Positions 45,509 to 54,276 of a stretch of 64,000 nt of DNA are shown here, piece after piece. The notes beneath the pieces were generated by a model that worked only from the letters and a program-made list of their open reading frames with translations, was not told the origin of the DNA and searched no databases. The stretch lies in NCBI RefSeq assembly GCF_014695385.1, contig NZ_JACJOD010000013.1:186001-250000 (forward strand), read 5' to 3'. Each line of letters begins with the position of its first letter. Within the stretch, counting starts at the first letter, position 1. This DNA is from Trichocoleus sp. FACHB-46. GTDB taxonomy: Bacteria; Cyanobacteriota; Cyanobacteriia; FACHB-46. Position numbers and translations under genes: made by a program.

Positions 45509-45806
45509 AGAGGTAACCTGAAAGTAGGAGCGATTGACTAAGCCAAAGCTGAACCTCAAGGCTGAACGTGGCGACACCCTAACAGGTATGAATTTCTCAA
45601 AGCAACTGATCGCTAGCTCTCAGATCTAGACTAACGCCCTTTGCTAGGATCTTGAAAGGTGCTTTACCGTAGCTTTAGATGGTAGAAAAAGCATCGAAGT
45701 TGCTCAGAAATGCAGCAGCTTCCAGATTTGTGGTGTGGTTTAAGGCGAATAAGTTAAGCATGTTGATGCTTGGCCCAGTCCCAGTCCTGATCTAACTTTA
45801 AGAAGC

Positions 45807-46340
45807 GTGAGTTCAGAAAACCTAGAAATCGTTGAAGCTGAATACGAGGCTGGCAAAGCTACCTTTGAGCGAGGACAGTATCGCCAGTCGGTGCAGCATT
45901 TAGAAAAAGCTAGTGCTTTGGTCAACCGCACATCTCCTTTGGGTGGAGAGGTGCAAATGTGGTTGGTGACAGCCTATGAAGCCGCAGACCAGCGCCCCGA
46001 AGCGATCGCCCTCTGTCAGCAGTTAACTCGGCACCCCGACTGGCAAACTCGTACCCAAAGTAAGCGTTTACTCTATATCCTAGAAGCCCCTAAATTAAAT
46101 ACTCGCCCCGAATGGTTGACCCAAATTCCCGATTTGGTAACTTTAGCGGAAAGCGATCCTAAAGATCGGCGAGGCAGTGCGGGAACAGCACCCGCGCGAT
46201 CGCCGCGCAAAGTAACCGCAGCCGAAGAACCGGAGTCTCCTTTTAATCTCGGTCAAGCTAGCTCTAGAAATGCTAACTTTTTCTGGTTCGCCTTAGGGCT
46301 GATGGCGCTAATCTTGGGCAGTTTGTGGTGGTTTAGCTAA
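45807..46340 (+). CDS. tetratricopeptide-like protein with C-terminal membrane anchor
   Basis: This 177-residue protein starts at GTG. It has a TPR-like helix pair (YEAGKATFERGQYRQSVQHL and QMWLVTAYEAADQRPEAIAL), then LLYILEAPKLNTRPEWLTQI, a disordered stretch and one C-terminal transmembrane helix (FFWFALGLMALILGSLWWF). The order of this gene and the DUF3153 gene behind it looks like a conserved cyanobacterial pair; the spacing is 45 bases. Function unknown. Confidence 0.8.
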   Translation: MSSENLEIVEAEYEAGKATFERGQYRQSVQHLEKASALVNRTSPLGGEVQMWLVTAYEAADQRPEAIALCQQLTRHPDWQTRTQSKRLLYILEAPKLNTRPEWLTQIPDLVTLAESDPKDRRGSAGTAPARSPRKVTAAEEPESPFNLGQASSRNANFFWFALGLMALILGSLWWFS

Positions 46341-46385
46341 AAGCTGTCTAGTGCCGCTGCAACAGAACGGATAGGATGAGCAAGT

Positions 46386-47297
46386 ATGGGAATCAACCTG
46401 GGAGTCAAGCCAGTGGGTAGAACGATCAAGCAGTCATCGCTCACAACTCGCCATTCAAGTCGGCCAGCTCAAACAATTACAAAAACGGTCACAAAAGCGA
46501 TCGCCCAAAAGCTAGGACAGCAGCTTAGGCGCTTTCGAGTGGTTTGGATGATGCTGTTAGCTTCCTTACTGCTTTCTGGTTGCGTTCAGTATGATGTCGG
46601 CATCAACTTCGAGAGTCCCAACCGGGGTGAAATTGTCCAACACATCAAGTTGGACGATCGCTTGACCAGCTTGAGTGGAGCCAGCGCCCAACAGTGGCTA
46701 GAGACGGTCGAACAGCGGACTCGGCGCTTAGGTGGCAAAATCCGCCGCAACTCCAACCAAGAAGTCACAACCATCATCCCCTTCAGTAGTGGCGCTGATC
46801 TGAATACTAAATTCAACGAGTTTTTGCAGCCATCGACCCAAAAAGGTACGGCGAAACGAGCCGAACCAGTTTTGCCTGAGATTACGTCAGACTTTCAGCT
46901 GTCGCAAAGTAACTTCTTGCTCCTGCTACGGAATCGCCTCAGCTATACTCTCGACTTGCGATCGCTCGGTGTCACGAGTGCCAATGGAGATTTGTTGGTG
47001 AGTCCTAGCTCATTATTAGACTTGGAGTTTCGGCTGAACACGCCTTGGGGAGCCCGTAGCATCGATACGGCAGCTAATGCCATTAGTGCGGAGCGTCGCC
47101 AGCAAGGTCATGAATTGATCTGGACGCTGAAGCCAGGCCAGATCAACCACTTAGAAGCAGCTTTTTGGCTACCGAGCCCGTTAGGAATTGGCACTGTGGT
47201 TATCGTCTTCTTAGTGCTAGGTGGGTGGTACTTGAAGTATCAATCTCTGCCCGGACAAACAGCGGGTTCGACTCAAGTTTCTGCCTCAGAAGGTTAG
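46386..47297 (+). CDS. DUF3153 family lipoprotein-like membrane protein
   Basis: This 303-residue protein has an Arg-rich start, a hydrophobic signal ending in the lipobox-like LLASLLLSGC, then the DUF3153 domain (VQYDVGINFESPNRGEIVQH, SGASAQQWLETVEQRTRRLG), and a C-terminal transmembrane helix (LGIGTVVIVFLVLGGWYLKY). The Cys could be lipid-modified. The first about 45 residues (with TITKTVTKAIAQKLGQQLR) are long for a signal; the true start may be the internal Met before MLLASLLL. DUF3153 is restricted mostly to cyanobacteria and plastids; function unknown. Confidence 0.85.
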   Translation: MGINLGVKPVGRTIKQSSLTTRHSSRPAQTITKTVTKAIAQKLGQQLRRFRVVWMMLLASLLLSGCVQYDVGINFESPNRGEIVQHIKLDDRLTSLSGASAQQWLETVEQRTRRLGGKIRRNSNQEVTTIIPFSSGADLNTKFNEFLQPSTQKGTAKRAEPVLPEITSDFQLSQSNFLLLLRNRLSYTLDLRSLGVTSANGDLLVSPSSLLDLEFRLNTPWGARSIDTAANAISAERRQQGHELIWTLKPGQINHLEAAFWLPSPLGIGTVVIVFLVLGGWYLKYQSLPGQTAGSTQVSASEG

Positions 47298-47334
47298 TCA
47301 AACCTGCTAGCTGCTGACTCACGGATTATCTACA

Positions 47335-48423
47335 ATGCGCCGTTCAAACAATCTCCAGCGTTTGTTTCTATTGGGTTTGAGCGGCCCAATTGTAGCTTTG
47401 AACGTTTGGATTCTGTCGCAGGTTTTTCGCTACTTTGAGCACTCGATCACGCTGCTAGTAGTGGCGGCAATTTTGGCGTTTCTGCTCAACTATCCAGTGC
47501 AGATCTTAGAGCGGACTCAAATTAGCCGTTCTCAAGCTGTGATCGCTGTTCTACTGCTAGCACTGGCGCTATTAGTCGTGCTGGGTGTGACCTTGGTGCC
47601 GATTTTGGTGGAGCAAGCCGCTCAGTTTGTGGACAAGCTCCCTGCCTCCTTAGCGGATAGCCAGCGTCATGTAGCTTCTTTAGATATTTGGGCGAAAGCG
47701 CATCGTCTCCCGTTAGACCTCCAAGGTTTTAGCACTCGGATTAACAACCAAATTGAAAATCAGCTACAAGCCTTAGCCAGTCAAGCATTGGGTTTGGCAA
47801 TCATAACGGTTTCGGGGCTATTCGACTTGGTTTTGGTGGTGGTGCTGGCCTTTTATATGCTGCTCTACGGCGATCGCATGTGGCAAGGCTTAGTCAACTT
47901 GTTGCCAGCCAGCATTGGTTTACCGCTCAGTGCCTCTCTACGCCTAAATTTCCAAAACTTTTTCATCAGTCAGTTGTTGTTGGGATTTTTTATGTTCTCA
48001 ACGCTGATTCCTATTTTTATCGGGCTGAGGGTGCCCTTTGCGCTGCTCTTTGCCCTGTTGATTGGCGTGGCTGAGCTGATTCCCTTTATTGGAGCGACGT
48101 TGGGAATTGGGGTCGTGATCCTGCTGGTCATGTTTCAAGACTTTTGGCTCTCGCTACAGGTGGCCTTTGCCGCAATCTTGATGCAGCAGATTAAGGACAA
48201 TGTTTTGGCTCCTAGATTGATGGGCAATTTCACCGGACTAAACCCCATTTGGATTTTCATTGCCATTCTGATGGGGGCGCAAATTGCTGGACTACTCGGC
48301 GTTTTAGTCGCAGTTCCGATCGCAGGCACTATTAAGAGCACCATTGATGCAATTCGCGAGATCAACCGCCCCAAAGTCGTCACTACAGAAATTCTGCCAG
48401 AAGAGAAACAGGTGCACCGCTAA
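47335..48423 (+). CDS. AI-2E/PerM family transporter
   Basis: This 362-residue protein has about seven or eight transmembrane helices in the family pattern: an N-terminal cluster (ITLLVVAAILAFLLNYPVQI), a polar middle (LADSQRHVASLDIWAKAHRL), and the conserved C-terminal region FALLFALLIGVAELIPFIGA then LMGNFTGLNPIWIFIAILMG. The family exports small signals or ions; some members are Na+/H+ antiporters, so naming it AI-2 exporter would be unsafe. No quorum-sensing gene is nearby. Start ATG 47335. Confidence 0.9.
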   Translation: MRRSNNLQRLFLLGLSGPIVALNVWILSQVFRYFEHSITLLVVAAILAFLLNYPVQILERTQISRSQAVIAVLLLALALLVVLGVTLVPILVEQAAQFVDKLPASLADSQRHVASLDIWAKAHRLPLDLQGFSTRINNQIENQLQALASQALGLAIITVSGLFDLVLVVVLAFYMLLYGDRMWQGLVNLLPASIGLPLSASLRLNFQNFFISQLLLGFFMFSTLIPIFIGLRVPFALLFALLIGVAELIPFIGATLGIGVVILLVMFQDFWLSLQVAFAAILMQQIKDNVLAPRLMGNFTGLNPIWIFIAILMGAQIAGLLGVLVAVPIAGTIKSTIDAIREINRPKVVTTEILPEEKQVHR

Positions 48424-48561
48424 TCCACAGAACCATTCGATCGAGTGAGCAGGCTGCTAAGCTTTTCTTCAGATATAGGGTCTGAGATTTAAGTTACAGT
48501 CCTGATGATGCTTAAAAAACTTGTGAAGTTAGCCAGACCTGTGAAATTGAGGAGTTGATGA

Positions 48562-48912
48562 ATGCGCCAGATTAACTTTTTAATCATCTTTGTCATTGCG
48601 CTAGCTTTGGTCTTGTTCAGTTTAGAAAATACCGAACCTGCCACCATTCATATTGTTCGAGATATCCAAATTCAGGCTCCCCTAGCCGTAGAACTGATTT
48701 TGGCTTTGGGCGTGGGTGCAGTACTGGCCTGGGTCTTCAGCGTTTGGGCCCAACTACAACACATGCTGGAAATTCGCAAAGGCTTGCAACAAGTTCAAGA
48801 GCGAGAACAACGAATTGAAGAGTTAGAACAAGACCTCGATCGCTACAAAGCAGAACTTCAAAACCAGCAACCCCTATTGCCTGCGGTTGATTCTATGGCC
48901 CAAGAAGTCTAG
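48562..48912 (+). CDS. LapA domain-containing membrane protein
   Basis: This 116-residue protein has two transmembrane helices (LIIFVIALALVLFSLENTEP and AVELILALGVGAVLAWVFSV) with the short polar loop typical of LapA/DUF1049 proteins, then a coiled coil (VQEREQRIEELEQDLDRYKA). A GAGGAG site ends about seven bases upstream of ATG. It resembles the earlier gene at 37070 in the two-helix part only. The role of the family is unclear; in other bacteria LapA/LapB proteins take part in lipopolysaccharide assembly. Confidence 0.88.
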   Translation: MRQINFLIIFVIALALVLFSLENTEPATIHIVRDIQIQAPLAVELILALGVGAVLAWVFSVWAQLQHMLEIRKGLQQVQEREQRIEELEQDLDRYKAELQNQQPLLPAVDSMAQEV

Positions 48913-48933
48913 ACTGCTGGGAGGCTGGCTGGG

Positions 48934-49050
48934 ATGTGGACTGCTGATTTGACTAACCCTGATAGTCTCTGGAGTTTGGTGGTGCCAGTCTTCTTGCTGG
49001 GCCTGATTGTCTTAGCGGCGGTTGCCTTTGTTCGCATTAACAGCAAGTAG
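48934..49050 (+). CDS. 38-residue single-helix membrane protein
   Basis: The frame MWTADLTNPDSLWSLVVPVF continues with one transmembrane helix (LLGLIVLAAVAFVRINSK) and stops at 49048-49050. It has a GGGAGG site nine bases before ATG and sits 21 bases after the LapA-like gene and 11 before scpA, in the same direction. The layout (short polar N-terminus, helix, basic end) is like the small subunits of photosynthetic or NDH-1 complexes, but I cannot match it to a named one. Confidence 0.6.
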   Translation: MWTADLTNPDSLWSLVVPVFLLGLIVLAAVAFVRINSK

Positions 49051-49061
49051 GAATTGGTGGC

Positions 49062-49892
49062 ATGGTTCTGTCTCTGGCCCAAAGCGCGATCGCCTTACTG
49101 ACCGAGTTGGCAGAGCGGGGTGAAATTGACCCTTGGGATGTCCAAGTGATTGAGGTGATCGATCGCTTTTTGAGTGAATTGACTCCCAGCGACACAGTAG
49201 AAATGAACCGAGCTACCTACGAAGCTGACCTGTCTCGTTCTGGGCAGGCTTTTTTATACGCCTCTATGTTGGTGCTCCTCAAAGCTGACACGTTGGTCCG
49301 GGCCGAATCTTCTGAAGTTGAAGTGCTCGACGAGGGAGAATTCCTAGAGCCAGATGGGTTGATGGAAACTCAGATGCCACTACATCTAGAACGGCGCTTA
49401 CGGCGACGAGCGGTGGCAAAACCGCCGCAAAACCGCCGAGTCACCTTGCAGGAGTTGATTGAGCAACTGGAACTGATGGCCGCAAGCATGGTGGAAGCCG
49501 CTCCCCGCACTCGCCCCCGTCGCCCCCGTCCCCAATCGCGCAGCCAAGCAGTCCGAGCGATCGCGCAACTAGCGCACCAAGAAAACCTTTCCGAAGTGGC
49601 AGCCGCATTAGACCAGTTTCTGGCGACCCAATGGCTAAAAATCTCCCAAGGAGAAGATTGGCTAGACTTTGATTTGTTGATAAAACTATGGTCGGGTGCT
49701 GCTCAGCAAGAATTAGATCTTCCTGGCTTATCTAATGGCTCGCATCACAGCACCAGCGATCGCGTCGCTATCTTCTGGGCGCTACTATTTTTGTCCGCTC
49801 AGTCCAAAGTAGAGTTATCGCAGGAGGAATTTTACCAAGACTTAAAAGTTCGGAGTCTCGCAGAATTGCCTATTTTTGCGGTATCCGAATAA
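49062..49892 (+). CDS. scpA: segregation and condensation protein A
   Basis: This 276-residue protein shows the ScpA pattern: LLTELAERGEIDPWDVQVIE at the N-terminus (kleisin helix that binds the SMC neck), FLYASMLVLLKADTLVR, a variable acidic linker, a basic Pro/Arg segment (RTRPRRPRPQSRSQAV), and a C-terminal winged helix (RVAIFWALLFLSAQSKVELS, then QEEFYQDL). It links SMC heads with ScpB for chromosome compaction. scpB lies 10 kb downstream instead of next to it. Length is normal. Confidence 0.93.
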   Translation: MVLSLAQSAIALLTELAERGEIDPWDVQVIEVIDRFLSELTPSDTVEMNRATYEADLSRSGQAFLYASMLVLLKADTLVRAESSEVEVLDEGEFLEPDGLMETQMPLHLERRLRRRAVAKPPQNRRVTLQELIEQLELMAASMVEAAPRTRPRRPRPQSRSQAVRAIAQLAHQENLSEVAAALDQFLATQWLKISQGEDWLDFDLLIKLWSGAAQQELDLPGLSNGSHHSTSDRVAIFWALLFLSAQSKVELSQEEFYQDLKVRSLAELPIFAVSE

Positions 49893-50231
49893 GCGGGGCA
49901 TCCTAGCAAAACAGATCACCAGTTTCACCAAGCCAGTTTTACCAAGAATGTAAAAGATCTGTTAGCATCTTGGCGACTCCCAGCCAGTTATGTCTGGTAG
50001 TGATAAATTTTGCCGGGTTGGGCAGTCAGGTTGAGATCAATGAAGAGAATGGTTGGTAGATTATCTACAAACCATTGGGTTGCATCAATACGAGTTTTTC
50101 CAAAGCGGCTGATTGAGGTCGTTTGGTAATGAGAGGGGGAGGAGAGCGAGTGCCACAGCACTGGAACTCAACCGCCAAACAATGTATCGATTATTGACAG
50201 TGTAGTGGTCTAGGGTGAGAGATAAATATTT
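49893..50231. other. 339-bp spacer upstream of the nucleotidyltransferase gene
   Basis: No gene on either strand is supported. The perfect GTAGATTATCTAC dyad (50056-50068) is the one regular element and is annotated separately. The promoter of the sugar nucleotidyltransferase should lie here. Confidence 0.4.
50056..50068. promoter_or_regulatory. 13-bp palindrome upstream of the nucleotidyltransferase gene
   Basis: GTAGAT-T-ATCTAC is a perfect dyad with six-base arms, lying about 165 bases before the start codon. A partial outer match (GGTTG/CAAACC) surrounds it. A small operator is possible. Confidence 0.3.
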
Positions 50232-51431
50232 ATGAAAGCCATGATCCTGGCAGCTGGTAAAGGTACGCGCGTTCGTCCGATTACCTACACCATTCCCAAG
50301 CCCATGATTCCAATCCTGCAAAAGCCAGTGATGGAATTTCTCTTAGAACTCCTGCGCCAGCATGGTTTTGACGAGATTATGGTCAATGTCAGCCACCTAG
50401 CCCATGAAATTGAAAACTACTTCCGAGACGGGCAGAAGTTTGGCGTCCAAATTGCTTACTCTTTTGAAGGGCGCATTGTAGATGGTGAGTTGGTCGGTGA
50501 AGCGCTAGGCTCGGCAGGAGGCATGCGCCGAATTCAAGACTTTTCCCCTTTCTTCGACGACACCTTTGTGGTGATGTGCGGCGATGCCCTGATTGATCTT
50601 GACCTTACCGAGGCCGTGAGATGGCACCGAGAAAAAGGTTCGATCGCCACTGTAATCATGAAATCCGTGCCCAGAGAAGAAGTCTCCAGCTACGGGGTTG
50701 TGGTAACTGATGAGTCAGGTCGCATCAAAGCCTTCCAAGAAAAGCCTGCTGTAGATGAAGCCCTCAGCACTAGCATCAACACAGGTATCTACATTTTTGA
50801 GCCTGAAGTTTTAGATTACGTTCCCTCAGGCTGCGAGTTTGACATTGGGGGTGAGTTGTTCCCCAAACTCGTCGAAATGGCTGCGCCCTTCTATGGCGTC
50901 ACAATGGACTTTGAGTGGGTGGACATCGGCAAGGTGCCTGACTACTGGCGGGCGGTGCGTGGAGTTTTGCAGGGCGACGTTAAGAATGTGCAAATTCCAG
51001 GGCATGAAGTCGCGCCAGGCATCTACACCGGATTAAATGTGGCCGTGAACTGGGACAAAGTTGATATTCAAGGCCCAGTCTATATCGGCGGCATGACCCG
51101 AATTGAAGATGGAGCCAAGATTGTTGGTCCCACCTACATTGGCCCTAACTGCCGCATTTGTGGTGGGGCAACCGTTGACAACAGCGTGATCTTTGAGTAC
51201 TCGCGGCTAGGTCCTGGGGTGCGCCTAGTAGATAAGCTGGTCTTTGGTCGCTACTGTGTTGATAAAACGGGGGCGACAATTGATGTCCAAGCGGCAGCCC
51301 TCGACTGGTTGATCACCGATGCTCGCCAAGAAATTCCCTCTCAACCAGCGCTGGAACGGCAGGCGATCGCGCAGCTCCTCGGCAAGGATATCAGCGAGCT
51401 CGGCAAAGACAGCCGAGCCATGCTTTCCTAA
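50232..51431 (+). CDS. nucleoside-diphosphate-sugar pyrophosphorylase (mannose-1-phosphate guanylyltransferase-like)
   Basis: This 399-residue protein has the nucleotidyltransferase signature MILAAGKGTRVRPITYTIPK, then KPMIPILQKPVMEFLLELL, VVMCGDALIDLDL (metal Asp), NTGIYIFEPEVLDY, and a left-handed beta-helix C-terminus of hexapeptide type (IGGMTRIEDGAKIVGPTYIG). It joins a sugar 1-phosphate to NTP to make an activated sugar for polysaccharide or glycan synthesis; mannose/GDP or glucose are the likely choices, but the base cannot be read. A terminator follows. Confidence 0.9.
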   Translation: MKAMILAAGKGTRVRPITYTIPKPMIPILQKPVMEFLLELLRQHGFDEIMVNVSHLAHEIENYFRDGQKFGVQIAYSFEGRIVDGELVGEALGSAGGMRRIQDFSPFFDDTFVVMCGDALIDLDLTEAVRWHREKGSIATVIMKSVPREEVSSYGVVVTDESGRIKAFQEKPAVDEALSTSINTGIYIFEPEVLDYVPSGCEFDIGGELFPKLVEMAAPFYGVTMDFEWVDIGKVPDYWRAVRGVLQGDVKNVQIPGHEVAPGIYTGLNVAVNWDKVDIQGPVYIGGMTRIEDGAKIVGPTYIGPNCRICGGATVDNSVIFEYSRLGPGVRLVDKLVFGRYCVDKTGATIDVQAAALDWLITDARQEIPSQPALERQAIAQLLGKDISELGKDSRAMLS

Positions 51432-51471
51432 GCGTCGGGCCTCAGGTTAGTTCTAGTCTTTGAGCAAAATC

Positions 51472-51515
51472 AAAATCCGATTCTTGAATGCTTTAAGTTC
51501 TAGAGTCGGATTTTT
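51472..51515 (+). terminator. intrinsic terminator after the nucleotidyltransferase gene
   Basis: AAAATCCGA (51472-51480) pairs with TCGGATTTT (51506-51514), the stem prolonged by TTCT/AGAG-type pairs, and five T end it. It stands 40 bases after the stop codon. Confidence 0.75.
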
Positions 51516-51567
51516 GTTGGCACTCTTCTTTGTTGGTGCTGAATAAAACAGCAGCATGACGAAGGCT

Positions 51568-52014
51568 CTAAGGTCTGATTACAGGTTGCCGCAATACTAA
51601 AATTCCTTGAGCATTCACCCGGTAAGCTTGACCCACATAGCCCGTGCGATCGTACAACACTTGATGGATATGTTGATCTAGCTTGACTTCATCGGCAATG
51701 CGCTCGCGATAATAGCCTTTCATTTGCTCCTCAACGCCCATTTCGCTGAGGCGATCGTGCACTTGGGTACTGTTGCCCTCAAAATAGGCAGTTCTGGCGG
51801 TGTTGTCTTGGAGAAAGCTGACGATGACCGAGAAGGGTACGCCTCCAACCGTCACATATTCTCCCACCACTAAAACAACCCAAAGTCCTAAAGATAGCAG
51901 GATGCCTGAGCCAACCAAGACGGCAATTTGCTGAGGCGATCGCAGTGAACCTGAACCCGGAGTTTTGGCTTGTTTGTGTAAGGCTTGCTTTGATTGAGGT
52001 GTGAAAGCACCCAT
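51568..52014 (-). CDS. single-pass membrane protein of unknown function
   Basis: This 148-residue protein has a basic N-terminus (TPQSKQALHKQAKTPGSGSL), one transmembrane helix (about 30-55, IAVLVGSGILLSLGLWVVLV), and an outer region with FEGNSTQVHDRLSEMGVEEQ and RERIADEVKLDQHIHQVLYD, helical and acidic. The pattern suggests a small anchored sensor or adaptor. I do not recognise the family. It converges with the nucleotidyltransferase gene around the terminator. Confidence 0.7.
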   Translation of the reverse strand: MGAFTPQSKQALHKQAKTPGSGSLRSPQQIAVLVGSGILLSLGLWVVLVVGEYVTVGGVPFSVIVSFLQDNTARTAYFEGNSTQVHDRLSEMGVEEQMKGYYRERIADEVKLDQHIHQVLYDRTGYVGQAYRVNAQGILVLRQPVIRP

Positions 52015-52254
52015 GATCTCAGACCTCTAGCGATCGCTCTTAATCTAGCTTAGGGAGTCAAAGGCTGCCAATTCCTTGAACAATTGAGCAGCAAACTCAG
52101 TCTCAATTGCTAAGGTTAGAAATTGGGAAATGTACTGGATCAATCGCACATATGAGCGTATAAGGTTTCAGGTACCCAGTCGCTACCTAAAAAATCATTG
52201 CCCAACTGACTGCTCACCCTGCGTGGTGTGACGAGAAGCCCTGAGTGCAACCCC

Positions 52255-54165
52255 ATGAATTTCTTTTTGTCTGGTTTTGTGGCCCTGACCCTGCGGCGGT
52301 GGCAATTGCAGTTTGTTTCTACTGACCATCGTGTTGTTCAGACTCACCCTGTAAAACGTTGGACTCTTCTAGGACTGGGAGCCCTGAGCAGTGGGCTGTT
52401 ACTACCCAGTCTCGCTCACCCAGCGGCGGCGGCAGAACGTGTCTATGTCTCCTATGGCTCCGTCGAACGCTCCATTTCCGTAGACACACTAGAGACCTAT
52501 GCCAGAACGGGCACCATCAATGATGATTTAGCAGCTTATGCTCAATATGCAGACCCCAAACAGCTGCAAGATTTGCGGGAAGTTCTACTCACACCAATTC
52601 AACTTTCATCGGTCGCTGTTTCTCAGTTCCTCTACACCCCCCAAGCAGAAACCTTACTCATGCGCTTAGGGCAGGTGATTCAAACAGAGGCGCGTCAGAC
52701 TGGGTTTTATGCCATTCGCTCGGCCTTGATTTTGGCAGCAGCTCAGCCAGAGGGCTTGACCTTGCTCAATGTGATGCGGCAATTTCCCACGGATGGCATT
52801 CGAGTGAACTTGGGTCGCAGCCTAGAAATTGCTAATGCCTTGGATGAATTTGTGGAGCAAACAAGGCAAGCCTCTGTCGCAATTAGCCAACAAGCAACGG
52901 CAGAAGCGGCTTTGGCACCTGTGACTGATTTTTCTGCCCTCGCGGACTTGCGTCAAACGGGAGGATTTGAGTGGGAGAAAACCACCATTACTTTGAGCGA
53001 TCGCACCCGCAAAACTATTCAACGATTTCCCAATCGTCCGCCGATAGAAGTTCCTCGAGAACGGGTGTTTCCAGTTGATATCTACATGCCATTGGCCAGC
53101 GCTGCACAAAACCAGGCCCAACCTTACCCAGCTCCAGTGATTGTGATTTCTCACGGGTTGGGGTCAGATCGCACGACCTTCGATTATTTGGCTAAGCATC
53201 TGGCTTCCTACGGCTTTGTGGTAGCTTTGCCAGAGCATTTGGGGAGTAATGCAGGTCGGTTGCAGGCGCTCTTGAGTGGCACAGCCACTGATGTCGCTGA
53301 ATCCTTTGAGTTTGTCGATCGCCCCTTGGATGTTAAATACTTGCTGGATGAGTTGGAGCGGCGGTCTAAGTCTGAGCCGTTGTTTCAAGGGCGACTCAAT
53401 CTACAACAAGTGGGAGTGGTCGGGCAATCCTTCGGAGGCTACACAGCCCTCTCCGTAGCTGGAGCGACGTTGAACTTTGAGCAATTGGCCGAGAACTGTC
53501 AGCGCAGCAATGAGTCTTTGAACTTATCGCTGTTGTTGCAATGTCGGGCGCGGGAATTGGCAGGACGGCAGTACGAGTTGCGAGATCCTCGCATTAAAGC
53601 CGCGATCGCGATCAATCCGGTTGATAGCACTGTATTTGGAGAACCGAGTTTGAGCCAAATCCAAGTACCGTTGATGATGATTGCTGCCAATGCCGACACA
53701 GTTGCGCCTGCCTTGCCTGAGCAAATTCGACCGTTTACTTGGCTTACCATGCCAGAAAAGTATCTAGTGCTGATGAATGGGGCTACTCACTTCTCGGCCA
53801 TTGGCGCTTCTGCTACCAATAGTGAAGTTGTGCCCATTCCTACCCCAGTAATTGGGGCAGCTCCAGCGTTGGCTTACCGCTATATCCAAGCCTTAAGCGT
53901 GGCGTTCTTTAAAACTCACATCACAAATCAAGAGCAATTTCGACCTTACTTAACTTCTGCCTATGCCGCTAACATCAGCCGAGCGCCCCTCAAACTAGAT
54001 TTAGTGCAATCTTTTACTGCTGCTCAATTGGCCCAAGCTCTAGATGGTGAGACAGAAGAACCAACAGTGCCACCGGAGTCTGTCCCTGCTCCCCCTGCAA
54101 CCTCTCCCTCCGAGCCATTGCCCGCACCCGTCCCACTGGAGGAGCTAGTTCCGACGGTGCCCTAG
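52255..54165 (+). CDS. DUF1400 domain alpha/beta hydrolase, exported
   Basis: I take ATG 52255 as start (636 residues); GTG 52228 is an in-frame alternative. A hydrophobic segment (LLGLGALSSGLLLPSLAHPA) is the signal. DUF1400 follows (about 65-200, VYVSYGSVERSISVDTLETY, TPQAETLLMRLGQVI). The hydrolase part has VIVISHGLGSDRTTFDYLAK, the elbow VGVVGQSFGGYTALSVAGAT with Ser in GQSFG, and a late MNGATHFSAIG with the likely His. The C-terminus is Pro-rich. Such proteins are cyanobacterial and act in the periplasm; the substrate (probably an ester) is unknown. Confidence 0.9.
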   Translation: MNFFLSGFVALTLRRWQLQFVSTDHRVVQTHPVKRWTLLGLGALSSGLLLPSLAHPAAAAERVYVSYGSVERSISVDTLETYARTGTINDDLAAYAQYADPKQLQDLREVLLTPIQLSSVAVSQFLYTPQAETLLMRLGQVIQTEARQTGFYAIRSALILAAAQPEGLTLLNVMRQFPTDGIRVNLGRSLEIANALDEFVEQTRQASVAISQQATAEAALAPVTDFSALADLRQTGGFEWEKTTITLSDRTRKTIQRFPNRPPIEVPRERVFPVDIYMPLASAAQNQAQPYPAPVIVISHGLGSDRTTFDYLAKHLASYGFVVALPEHLGSNAGRLQALLSGTATDVAESFEFVDRPLDVKYLLDELERRSKSEPLFQGRLNLQQVGVVGQSFGGYTALSVAGATLNFEQLAENCQRSNESLNLSLLLQCRARELAGRQYELRDPRIKAAIAINPVDSTVFGEPSLSQIQVPLMMIAANADTVAPALPEQIRPFTWLTMPEKYLVLMNGATHFSAIGASATNSEVVPIPTPVIGAAPALAYRYIQALSVAFFKTHITNQEQFRPYLTSAYAANISRAPLKLDLVQSFTAAQLAQALDGETEEPTVPPESVPAPPATSPSEPLPAPVPLEELVPTVP

Positions 54166-54276
54166 AATTGAGCCGCTTCTGAGCGCATGAAGCGCGATCG
54201 CGCTGTTCAAGACTTGACCAAAGCGCATACAGTTCTAAAGGAACGCAATTTTTGTCTCTCTTAAGATAATTTATCT

